Positions 34,501 through 45,739 of a stretch of DNA of 64,000 bases are shown piece after piece. The DNA is taken from assembly GCA_007258455.2 (NCBI GenBank), contig VDFB02018296.1, positions 47,664,007 through 47,728,006 of the forward strand, given 5' to 3'. Under the pieces are notes generated by a model, which was not told where the DNA came from, made no database searches, and saw only the letters and a program-made list of their open reading frames with translations. The translations under genes and the position numbers were made by a program. The DNA comes from Sequoia sempervirens (taxonomy: Eukaryota; Streptophyta; Pinopsida; Cupressales; Cupressaceae). Position 1 is the stretch's first letter; each line of letters starts with the position of its first letter.

Positions 34501-34959
34501 TAATTGAGATTTGAATTTTGATTATGAGTGTTTGTACTTTCAATTCAAGGGCACTAGTACCCTTGTTCAGCCATTTCAAGCTCATATTTATATGTTGGTT
34601 TCCTCTGTGTCTACACTCATCTCTTTTAAACTTTGTTTCTGGCTTTTAGTTTTGTGTTTTCCTGAAATCATATCAGTTCACTGAATTTATATACTTAACC
34701 TAGGTGCATGTTCACATTTTCAAATTAAGTCAACTAATAGTTAATTAATCAATATCAATTCATTTTCCATCAGCAAAGGACTAAAACCAAGATCCACCAT
34801 TCTAAATCTTCCATTGAGGTTAGTAGCCAAGTGGGTGTTTGAGATCAATTTTATTCCTTTCTATTGTGATATAGGAGAAGCTGTGGTTTAGACCTTAGAT
34901 CCCTTTTTCCTATATCACAAGAATACATAATTGACATAGTGCATTTGGTTTGGATGGTG
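31575..34959 (+). other. Non-coding stretch, probably interior of D in its left part
   Basis: No gene, RNA gene or retroelement domain recognised. The first 80 bases are packed with tgcatg/catgca motifs (31583-31652). About 31,600-32,400 and 33,600-34,100 are T/G-rich like 8459-9195; 32,400-33,560 is A/C-rich. A 20-base near-palindrome (caagggcactagtacccttg) lies near 34546-34565. Where D ends and other sequence begins cannot be seen. Confidence 0.5.
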
Positions 34960-36960
34960 TAATAGGGGAATAAGGTTGGATATACTCTTCAACTTAGAGA
35001 GATGGATGGATAGGAGATTCATGAGGTTTAGGGGAAGGTATTTTTTCTTGATATAAAGGATATGGAGGTGGATTCATGACATGTGGAGATTTCCAAACTT
35101 TTTTTGAGGGTGGGGAGTTAGCCTTCTTTGTAAATAGTCCTTAGAAAAATTCTAGTGTAAATGGTTTAGGCTTAGATGGAATATTATGATTAGGTGGAGG
35201 ATTAGGATCATGGTTTGGAGGATTGTAGTATAAGGGTCTTGGATTGTGGGTGGAGGTGATAGGTGTGTTATACAAGGTTGGATATAGATGTATGTATGTT
35301 GTATAGGGGTGTATGTTGGTGAGAGATAAGGAGACATCAATGAGGGATAGGATGTAGATGGGATTGGAAGGGAACTTGGGATGGTGTTTTGGATTCCCTT
35401 GCCAAGGGAAGGGGAAGGATATGAAATATGAGATATATTTGGATTGGATGGGGATGGGGAGGAAATTTTTTTGACATCAAAACTAAGGAGATATCTAACC
35501 ATGGCCTCTTATCATTGTTAAAGTGGTAGGAAAGAATGAAATTAGTAGTGGTGGATGGGGAAGGAATATTTTGGTTTACAAGACTCTCATTATCATCATA
35601 GGGATCATACTCAAGTTGGTAAACAAGACTATCATCATCATCATCATCAATGTAATTAGGGTTGACCTTGATTTTGTTTTCAGTCTTGTTGGGGTAGGTT
35701 ATGAGTTCATGATGTTAGATTGGGTTGGAATGGATGATAGTGGATTAGAATAAATTATATTGAATGGAGGGTAGATTAGATGGCTGGACATGGTAGAGGA
35801 TTTATTGGAAGAGAAAAGTTTGGGAATGATTTTGGATGAGGATAAAAATTAAGATGAATTATAAATAGATAAAGGATTAGGAGAATAGTACCTAAGGATG
35901 AAGATGGAGGATGCGATTAGATTTGGGGATCAACTTTAAAGACCTTATTATGATTTTATTTTATGAGGGATGATTATCTATACTTAAGATAGACTAACTT
36001 TATTAAGAGTTGATTGCATTTTATTTTTACTAAGGATAGGAAACATTATTTAGTAGGAATTGATGGAATTTGATAACTATACTTAAAATAGACTAACATT
36101 CTTAAGATAGATTAGATTAAGGATGGGGTCAACTTAAGGTATTGATTTTTCATTGAGAGACTGGATTTGAAATGAATGATAGTGGATTAGGGTGAGGATC
36201 TTGGGGTGGAGGATTTTTATGATGATGAAAGGATAGGGGGTATAAAGGATATTAAAAGTCCTTAACCAAATTTTTATGTTGAAAGGATGATCTTTTATTA
36301 AGGATTGGGGATTGGATGCTTGGTTGACATAAATGTATGGATAATGGATGATTGGATTTGGACGATGGGTAGGTGGATTAGATTAGGATTTGGTTGGAAT
36401 GGGAGATCATTTTGATAAGGGGTTTGGATTAAGATGACGATGAAAGATGGTATATTAAGGATGATAATGAATACAAGATAATTAGGACAAACATGAATGA
36501 TGAAATTGGATTAAGAGTAGCGGATTTTGAAGTGGATTATAGAGGATAAATGAAAGAATGATAATTAGGATAAGGAATGGGAACTTGATTAAATTAGTAA
36601 AAATAATTAGGATTAGGGTCATAAATGATGGATTTAGGGATGGAATGGACATAGATTGGGATCATTAGGATGGATGGGATTAGGTGAATTAGATAATTGG
36701 GGATGATTAGAGAAAGATGGATGATGAGGATGATTGGGGGGATAATTATAATGATTATGGATGACTAGGATGATATGGTTAGGATGAATAGGAATGACTA
36801 GGAAAATTAGGATGATTAGGATGAGATGATTTATATGAAAATGAATTATTAAGAATATAAATAATTGGATAAATGGATTTGCATGAAAATATTGGGAGAA
36901 TGGTTGGATTTGGATGATTTTTTTCCTTTCTTGAATAGGAGATACATTTGAAATCACACA
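34960..36960. repeat. Very C-poor, GGAT-rich degenerate repeat tract
   Basis: The plus strand is built from variants of ggatgatt, ggattagg and aggatga with almost no C: in 36661-36720 there are 21 G and 1 C. No fixed period is visible. A trinucleotide run (atc repeated six times) lies at 35631-35649. Apparent reading frames here give only proline/serine/isoleucine/histidine strings and are not genes. Confidence 0.75.
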
Positions 36961-39375
36961 AATAAAAAAAGTGTCTTGATGAATTGGGATGATAGGTTTG
37001 CACTGGTTTCATACTAGAAGAAACACCAAACACTTGCACAAGACTATAATTATTCAAGTTGGAGTGTTAACTTAATGTGGTCCCACCAACAAAGGCTAAT
37101 AACTCAAAGTAGTAAAAAGAACTTATCTTTCAAGAGTTAATAGATAGGGATCCAGTGGCACAATGAATCACCTTTTCCATTTCTTTGGAGGTCCTTAGAA
37201 ATTTCACAAAGAGCTTCTATCTCTACTCATGGAGATATATGGTGAGTAAATTTAGTCATGATATTGTAGCTTGCACCACACTAAACAACAACCAAATGGT
37301 CATAAACCAAGATCAACTAGATTGCTAGGGAGTCCCCTAAATACCTCAAGAGTACATGAGGCTAAATCCATAGATAAAAGGGAATAATTCCAAATAGTTG
37401 AGAAGAGAGGGTAACTCACTCTACACATTCACTTCTCCAAGGCATAAATTTCTTAGAGGCTTAGCCCAAATTGAAAAGATTCCACTTCGAAGAGAGATGT
37501 CTTTGATTCACCTCCTGCTCTTTATACTCCATTGAAATTGAGTTGAGGTCATACCCTAAGCTGATGAAATCCCTAGGAAGACCTTCTAAAATGAATCATA
37601 CAAGTTTTTTTGGTCATCCAAGTTTGAAAAAAGTACAATGGAAGAGCATACACATATTAGTTTTCTTGGGATAACAATGGAAAGAAAAGAAATAAGTAAG
37701 TGATGTTTTTGATCCTCAAGATCACACAAAGGTGACAGAGGAGGGAATACACACCACTCACCCAAATACATGACAAAATAGTTCATTGACCTTAAGAAAG
37801 AAAGTATGCAACTAAGACTAGTCAAATGATAATGTCTTGGACAAATGTAGTTGTAACACAAAATGTGTTGTTAGTTTCACAAAGGTCTTGGGGTAACGAA
37901 TATGACTAGAAGAAAATGTATTTTAACTAAAAATAAAACTCCTACAAAGATGAAAAAATAATGGTAAACTATTGTGAAATAGATGTAAAGAAAAGGTAAG
38001 ATCATCACAAGATTGTAATTTTAGATTTTTTGTTTTTTCACATAGTTAAACTAGATTTGATTATTTTGTAATAATTTTTCCCTAAAATTAAAAATGTATA
38101 AAGAAACACTTACTATAATTCTAGGAGATTTCCAAAAATGTAAAATTATCTAAAATAATTCTTGATTTGTGCCCTAAAAATCATATTTATTAAAAAATCC
38201 TAGTTAACATAGATATGATTATTTAGTCAAATTTTCACTAAAAAAATAAAATTAAAGAATAGAACCATATTAAAATTCTAAAATATTTATGAAAATATAA
38301 ATATTTTTGAAAAAATCATTTATTTGTGACTTGAAAAACTAAGCTTATGAAAAATAATATAGTAACTCACCAAATATCGAAGATTTAATCCTAATTTTTT
38401 TACTAGAGCATCATGAGATCATACAAAAAACTAGTCAAATTTTTGTAGAAAATTTCACAATCATTTAAAATATATGATGAGATATTTTAAAACCTATGTA
38501 TTTTCCTTCAATAAAAAGTTAGCTCCACTTTTTTGCATAAAAGAACTAAAAACCAACAATATGGGGTTAGAAAAAACTTAGAAAAGGAATTAAACAAGAA
38601 TGGGATTCCCACCAAATGTACCAAAATTAAGAAAAGAAAATATTGAAGGTAAATAAAATAGAAGATAATTCAATACACATGCAATACCTTCACCTAGAAC
38701 CCTTCTTTCTCTTTATATAGAGCTTGAAGTAGAGTGCAACCTAGCTCCACTTGATATTCTCTTTCGATTTTTTGATGGAGGAATGTGGTTTCTTATACAA
38801 TTAGCATGATAGTAAGATTAAGATGATGATAGATCAAATGGATAGAATGGAAGATTAGGTAGGCTATGGAAGAAGTAGATAGAAAATTTTAGTAGCATAA
38901 TGGTACCATGAGAAGAGATGTTCAAATGCGATGAGAGACCTCTTGTTCATAAAATTTATATGAGAGAAATCAAGGGCTAAGATGCATTAGTTAATGAATG
39001 AATAAGATTGAATGATGATTAGGGTTTGGATCAAAGGTTGTACTCATATTACAAGTGTCACATGAGGGATAAAGGATAGGTTTAGGTTTTAATTAGGACA
39101 ACATCCTTATGTGAATGGATAGGATTGGGAGATGTATGAAATGGAAGGATGATATGAACAATTAGTTTGACTTTTGGAAAGTGTCTAGATTCAATGAATT
39201 TATACAAGGACTTAGTTAGTCATGTGAGAGGGGAACTTATCACATGATGACAAGTTTAGATTAAATGGGAAATGACTAAAGAATAAAGTGTAATTAAATA
39301 TTGGAAAAAAGGTAATGAATTAAATATGGGGATTAACTAACATAAATTAATTAATTAATTTACTTGGAGGGTTTT
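36961..39375. other. AT-rich sequence, no gene recognised; possible old LTR pieces
   Basis: No coding region. Minus-strand TATA-like motifs occur at about 37520-37530 (gagtataaagagc) and 38711-38720 (ctatataaag), as in LTR promoters, but no matching LTR pair was found. 37,900-38,600 is A/T-rich; 38,800-39,300 is again C-poor and GGAT-like. Confidence 0.5.
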
Positions 39376-39380
39376 GGCAT

Positions 39381-39640
39381 AGGGGTAATGAATAAATTAA
39401 TCAAATAAATAATAAATATTTATTTAATTAATTGCATAAGAAAATGTGGGATACAGGTGATGGATAAATTAATTAAATAAGTAACAAATATTTATTTAAT
39501 TAAAGTGGGTGATAAAGGTGAAGGATAAATTAATTAAATAAATAACAAATATTTACTTAATAAAATTGGGGGATAAAGGTGATGGATAAATTAATTAAAT
39601 GAATAATAAATATTTACTCAATTAATGGCTAGAATAAGGT
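39381..39640. repeat. Four tandem units with AT palindromic cores
   Basis: Units begin near 39381, 39455, 39516 and 39577 (spacing 74, 61, 61). Each has a G-rich lead (aggtgatgg type) followed by an inverted repeat ttaattaaataaata / tatttatttaattaa around a five-base loop; the arms are best kept in units 2 and 3. Confidence 0.85.
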
Positions 39641-39903
39641 AAAAGTCAGGTGTGGTCAAGGTATGGTCAAATTTTAGACCTACCTACAATACTATTGCAA
39701 CTTCATGAAAGGAAGAGGATTAATGCCAATAGTATAGTCAATATGAGATATATAGTCACATGAATTTGTACAAGACATATTATTAGTTCAACATTAAAAT
39801 TATACGATGAAGAAATCATAAATGATATTTTATGAATGCCAAAGTGGGATGGGTTAACATTATACTCTCCAAGAAAAGAGGGCATGAATCTAAAGGACCT
39901 TGT

Positions 39904-40961
39904 TGATGGGTTTTTTTGCACTTATCAACACAGGTAATGCATAAGTGCACTACCTCTCTTGAAAGGAAGTTCCTCCTACAAACAAGTTGCAGAAAATCAC
40001 CCCAAGGTCTCTCGGGTGTCAGGTCATGACTTGCTTGGAATGTCTCAGTGGTTTAGTGTGATCTTGCTAGTAATCATAGGACAACCTTACATAAGTTAAG
40101 TTGGAGGGGAATTGGTTCTTTGAATGGAGTTTATAAAATTATGAAGTTGTGTCCTATTGTTGCAAGTTCAAAACAACAGTCTAAAACTCCACTTTTGTCA
40201 TCAGATTTGGCTTTACAATGTGCAATGATGCTTAAACTTGTCTAAATGACTATTTGAAAGAAAAGTAAAAAGGGTAGCGAAGAGAGTAAGTTCCTAGACC
40301 TGAAACTACCAATGAATAGTGATAATGGGGGAAGCTACAGTCAACGACCTTCCTAAAATTGTGTTCCACTTAACCAAATTTACTCACAATCTCATGAAAC
40401 TAGTGCAATATTTTAAGGTCTACAAAATTTCAACCATTCATTCACCATAAAGCATGAATATAGGATAGAATTTGAGTGAAATATTCAACTAATGTTTAGA
40501 CTAGCTTTACACTACTATTCATCATTAATAAACAACAAAAAGCATGAACAATGAAGGGCATCAACACAACAAAATTCTTCAATATCAATGATTAGCATCT
40601 ACCAATATACCAAAACATGCTAAACACATAGAACATCAAAGTAAATCTACTCAAATATATTAACAATGAAGAGAAGAATCATGAAACATGAGATGAAACT
40701 CAAGAATCCACCCAAAAGCAATGAATTTCTATTAGAATTTTAGTAGCATGTCTTTACAACAACTCAAATCTCTCTTGAAAATGAGAGGAGACCCCCTACT
40801 TATAGTGCCCAAAAAGAAAAATGAATGGCCAAGATCCAATCTCATTGTAAGGCCAAGATTCACTACAAATTAGGGTTTCACCTACCCGTTAATATTTTAC
40901 AATTTAAAATACATCTTTGTCTTTTAGCCTAATTTGTCTTCTAATGCATGGTGTTGTAGCA
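39904..40961 (-). repeat. I 3' LTR
   Basis: 1058 bp, tgatggg...gtagca on the plus strand. Matched by 55854-56463 plus 63718-64000. A minus-strand TATA motif, tataagtag, lies at 40797-40805. The polypurine tract adjoins. Confidence 0.87.
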
Positions 40962-40975
40962 TTTTTTTCCTTTAG
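40962..40975 (-). other. I polypurine tract
   Basis: The minus strand reads a run of purines (ctaaaggaaaaaa) ending at the LTR start tgctacaac. Confidence 0.75.
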
Positions 40976-40993
40976 TTGATTGCCTTGTTGTAG

Positions 40994-43900
40994 CTACTTT
41001 GTGAGGAACTCATCATCAATGACTAGAGTTCCCTCATTCTTCTTCATAGTAGCATACTTTACGAACTTTCCAATCAACACCTGAAGCTTGTTACACTCCA
41101 TTATATCAGATTGGAGAACTTGGATGCTCAATTTTATGGACCTACTAGTAATTACATACCAATATTTGTCACATTTTGGCATGTTCTTGATTACTTGCTT
41201 TGATTGGGCAAAGGCTCGAGCAACAAAGTCCATAAAATCTAGTGTGAGTGTGACTATGGCTTCATTGTCTATCTTCTTATGGAAATAAGGCCTTATCTTT
41301 TGAGGATCAAGCTTGACGAAAGGCATGTCATAGTTCATCATGAGCTTCAAATATTCTCCACAGGCCGCTAGATGTTCTTTGATGCAATCTATGTCAAGCT
41401 CTACTTGATGGAGCACCCACTCCAAGATTTCTCTTTTGGTCGAGGCCCAATTTCCAAGTCTCAATGAGCTAATGATCATTCCTTACTAGTGCCAGCTATT
41501 ATTCCGACATTCTCTTAGACACCTTGAGGATAGCCTCAAGCTTGGGGTATGTAATTCTATACAGTTCTAGGAAGTCAGTGCAAAATTTCCTTGTGCCTTT
41601 GAGCTATATTTGCACTTCTCGAAACTTATTTATCATTTGGGTGGCGTGGATGATACCCATATCTCCATTGTAAACCACCTATCAAAACCATTCCTATGTA
41701 GCCTTAGTCCAATTATTCCTTCTTTCAAGCTTGTTGATATGATCCTTGGACAACAATTGGGGTGGGGCTGACGAGGTTGTCAATAGTTCTTCAACAGAGG
41801 ACCATTGTTGTATGTAGGCTTTCAAATTTGCAAACTACACTTTTAATTCCTCCTTAGAGGATTTGTCCTTATTGATGGATCCCTGAAGGTGATCAACTTT
41901 CTGCTCCCTTGTGGCTATTCCTAGGTCAGTGGTGGAGATATTATAGCTGACTCCTTCCACCACTGGAGTAGCTATTTGAACTATCCTTGACCTTGATGCA
42001 CCCATTGTTAGATGGGATCTGACCCTCAATTTCTTCTCCTTCTTTGTCCCTATCTGTTCTTGAGCTAAGATGGGTTCTAATCTCTTCTTGGGATACATGA
42101 GGAAAGGTTCCTTCTTTTGCAATTGTTTATCTAGCCACTCAGACATCTCCGATTCTTCTTTTGGTGATTCATGATCACCTTCCTCCACTCGAGTATGTTG
42201 AATTTTTAGTTCTTGGTTACCCAGAGCCTCCTACTCTGTCTTTTCTTCCTCTTCTTCATCTAAATCTTGAATGAATATAGCCTTTCCCTCTGGAGATTCA
42301 GTGGTGGCTATGTTTTCTCTGGGGATATCTTCCCCTTCAAATGCTCCTTTTTTTCTTCTTTCCCACATTCTTTATGACATTCTACCTCTGGGCTTCTTCT
42401 CATTTCAGCCTCTTCTTTGAGCTTATCTTCTTCTTTCTTTTCTTCTTCTTCCCCGAAGGGAGGAATCTCTTCATCATGATCATGACTCTTCTCTTGTTCT
42501 TTAGTTGAACATTTTTTGGTTACCTCCATTTCTTCATCTAAATCTCTTTTCTCTTCGGAGGATTTCCTTTCAACTTCCTCCCTGACATCTTTGAGTTGCT
42601 TGGCAAACTCTTCCTCAAGCTCTTTGTCAGAAGTTTCTATAATGTATTTTGCATTGGGGTCCTCAATATCTTCTCCAAAGGATTGTGTTTCCTCCTCTTC
42701 ATGCACCACCTCATCGATGACTAGATGTTGATGTTCAAAATGCTCATGATAATCATCAGGTTCCTCTTCCATTTCTTTGGCTATCTCCCTTTCTTATCTT
42801 TGTAACTCCTTAGAAATTTGCATTGTTGCCTCCATCTTAGGTCATTTAGTCAGAGGAGGGATAGGGAGGCTAGCGAAAATTTGTACTAGGGATACCTACA
42901 TTGTAGGGTTCATTAATACTCCAGAAAGCTCCATTGGTATGTTTTGCATATGCTTGGTGAAAGCTTCTGGGAGAGTAAGGTTTGACATTGTTGTTGTAGA
43001 GGCTAAAGGAATAGTGGTTGATGGAGACATGGAGGAAGAGGAGAGTGGAGAAGTGGTAGTTGTTGGTATGTGGTGACTGATCATGCTATACTATATAGCC
43101 CATGGTATACTGTACACCCCGGCCCCCTGTCCTCGCCGAGGTCTGGGGCTGGGCCAGGTCCCGGGTGGGGGTTCGGGGGCGCAGCCCTTGAGAAATTTTT
43201 TTTTGCCATTTTTTTTCTCGTCGTTAGCGAAAAAGGAAAAATATCTGAAAAAGAAAGAAAAATGACTTTGTAAAACCCTAATTCTGGAAGCTTCTAAAAG
43301 TTTGTTAAAAGGGGTTGGGATGGGGGTTACAGTATGATGAAAAACACGATTATTCGCAAGATTGTAATAGGTTTTGCACTGGATAATAAAAGTATTGGAT
43401 GGCTGCAGTTTGGTGGATGTAGCCCAGATTGGGTGAACCACATTAAATTCTCTATGTTATGATTTATTTTGTGTATGTTTTAGTTTCTCTGTTTATTATT
43501 TAAATCTGCATTTAATTGTTAGATATCTGCCATCTCTAACCCTAACAGTAGTAGAGAAAGATTCTATCACCATAATTTGTGTAGTAGGTGAGGTGGAGGC
43601 AAGTTGAACCAAAATATCCACCACGAGCAAAGAAGAAGCAGGAAACACCTGAGATGTGGGAAAAGGAGTGATGGTAGTGCCAACAGTAGTGACAATGAGA
43701 GTAGAGGCGATAGGTGGAGACTTCGGTTGCTCGACCTCTTCTACCTCTCCTTCATGAAGGGGGTTCTCTTGAATGGTGGGAATCTACGTGAAACCACCTA
43801 ATTTCTTTGCTTTCTTAGAGGGCTCACCCTCTAATGCCTTCTTCAAATAAACCTTGTGCTTTGGTTAGTGTTCCACCACCTCTTTTCTCTTCTTTGATTT

Positions 43901-45702
43901 GGTAGTAGGAGGGGACTTTGAGGTTTCCCTAGATAGGGCAGCAACAATTCCACTATTGGTCTCGCTCTCAAGCTCGTCTTCGAGCTCTCCATATGTCAAA
44001 GTGGCTCCTCAAAGTTTCAACTGAGCAATTTTTCCATCAATCCACTACTTTGTTCTTTCCTCTATTGGTTTTTTTAGAATATCAAGGTCATTGATCTTCC
44101 TCATCCCAACCTATCAAGGGTAGCGACAGGTTAGCAACAACATCAAATCATGGACCTATTACATTATTTGTTCCTCCACAAATTGATTCGACATCGAGAA
44201 CAAGTTGATCGTTTTAACAAAATATGTCATCATGTGCATATAATGCCTCATGTGCACTTCTTTGTCATCTTTATAGTTTTTCCAAAAATCCTCTACATTG
44301 TGCAAATGGGCATACTCCTTTCCAACCATCTTTTTCAGCTTTCCATATGGATCAACTCGTGGCTGGGTAGTGTGAAGCTCTAGGTTATATTCAATGATTT
44401 CTTTCTCTGAGTACTTTGCACACTGGGATGCAGGGATTGCATACATACCTTAGCCGAATGTGAGGGTATAGGGGATCCTCGATCAATGCTCGTCACTAAA
44501 AAGAGTATGTGCATGTTGTAGCTGCTTGGAGATTTCAAGTAGTACCAGTTGGTCATTTGGGTACTGGGCCAGCTTAAATGGCCTCTTAAAGAAGCCCTTA
44601 GTTTTGATGTAGGTAAATTTAGGAAACTGAATGAACAAAAATTTGAACTGGCGGATGAAGATGTTTGCACTATGAGTGACTCTCCTTTCGAAGTCACCTC
44701 TGAGTAGTCTAATAATGTGCTCGATAAAGGAATCATTTACCCTACGGTAATCTTTCTTGAAATTTTTGTATTGGAGCTGTGGGTATTTGTCATAGACCTT
44801 TAGTTCTCTTCTTGGATTCTGGCTTGGTGCCACAAATAGACCTTTGTACTAAGCGTGGTCAGCCAACAGATAGACCAAGTATGAGGTCATGTAGAATTGG
44901 GAGCTCCTTTTAATGGCCAAAAACTACTCATGTAGATAGTTGCTGATCATTCCTACCCAATGGAATTTGGTCTTCCCCTTGATGATCTCTTCTCTAAAAT
45001 AAATCATCCACTCTTGGAAATATGACGTAGTTGGGAGGGCTATGACTCTGCTTAGTAAGGTTACCAAATCATGGTAATCCTCATTGAAATCACTCGTAAA
45101 AAGCTATTTAGGGACATTATTCATGCTACCCCTCTTTTCTTTAAGCCAGTATTGATTAATTAGTTTCTTGCATTTGAGGGGGTCAACTTTCCATGTGCTC
45201 TCTACATATTCCTTTGATGTCTCCTCCATCTCATCAAAGGTGGGGATGTGGAAAGTTTTTCCTATAGATTTGGAGGACAAGTCAACCAATATGTTTCCAT
45301 CTTGATCCACAATTCTCTTTGTTGTTTCTTGGTACACCTCTTTGTAGGCCATTACTAGTTCAGGAGCCACAAGGGTAGGCGGAAACTGTCTTCCTTAGCC
45401 AATCCACTTTTCCTTATCTTCTTTGCATTTTTTGTGATAGGGTTGGTGATGACTTGTTGCCTGAATTCATTAATATCAATATGACCCAGGTTTGTGTCTA
45501 AGACAGTGTCCCATTCTATGGTGACCTTAGTGTTGATTTCCACACCTTGGAATTTGTACTTCATTTGATCCTTTTCCTCTTTTCCCCTTGGTGCTTTGGT
45601 AGCCTTCTTTCCCTTTTCCTTTTCTATGGTTTCCCCCAAAGGTCTTGCAGTTGATTCCATATATCCTACAATCAAAGGAGATATCAACATGTTTACACAC
45701 AA
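40994..45702 (-). pseudogene. I extra long frame between integrase and 3' LTR, function unknown
   Basis: I do not recognise this protein. From an ATG in the 45.6-45.7-kb region it can be followed on the minus strand, with stops and small shifts, to 40994, about 1,400 codons once the solo LTR at 43061-43547 is set aside. N-terminal part (45.7-44.1 kb): mixed, probably folded, with VDPLKCKKLINQYWL, DKYPQLQYKNFKKDYRRVNDSF and YGKLKKMVGKEYAHLHNVEDFWKNY. Middle (44.0-42.9 kb): Ser/Thr/Pro-rich. Then a strongly Glu/Lys-rich stretch (42772-41835), and a helical C-terminus (41479-40994). It carries no retroelement enzyme motif, signal peptide or clear membrane segment. It lies in sense with pol and ends only about 20 bases before the polypurine tract, so it is part of the element and not host DNA. 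Confidence 0.7.
43061..43547 (+). mobile_element. Solo copia LTR inserted in I's extra frame
   Basis: 487 bp, tgttggtatgtgg...ccctaaca, flanked by perfect target-site copies gtagt (43056-43060 and 43548-43552). It resembles H's LTR at its start, in a central GC-rich block (43120-43190) and in the ggtggatgtagcc...gggtgaacca segment near 43415-43440, so it belongs to a related copia family in plus orientation. It interrupts the Ser/Thr-rich part of the frame. Confidence 0.9.
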
Positions 45703-45739
45703 AAAATGGGGAGAGTTAGCAAAATCCTACAAAATTCAC

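Noticed and set aside
35152..35502. 116-codon minus-strand frame rich in Ser, Pro and Ile
   Set aside because: By-product of the C-poor GGAT tract, which removes stops in one direction; no domain and repetitive.
36600..36830. ttagg-like repeats resembling telomere sequence
   Set aside because: Not the plant telomere unit tttaggg; irregular attaggatg phrases with no fixed period.
36634..37057. Overlapping minus-strand frames of 107 and 92 codons with His/Pro/Ile repeats
   Set aside because: Two frames open over the same bases with the same low complexity show a composition effect, not coding.
31575..39375. Search for host exons in the only long stretch outside clear elements
   Set aside because: No open frame longer than about 116 codons, no recognisable protein family, and strong composition bias; nothing supports a gene.
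39381..39640. Possible CRISPR-like array
   Set aside because: Four degenerate AT units with no unique spacers, in plant nuclear DNA.
43091..43441. GC-rich island with a 116-codon minus-strand frame, possible CpG-island promoter or gene
   Set aside because: It is the GC block of a solo LTR bounded by perfect target-site duplications.
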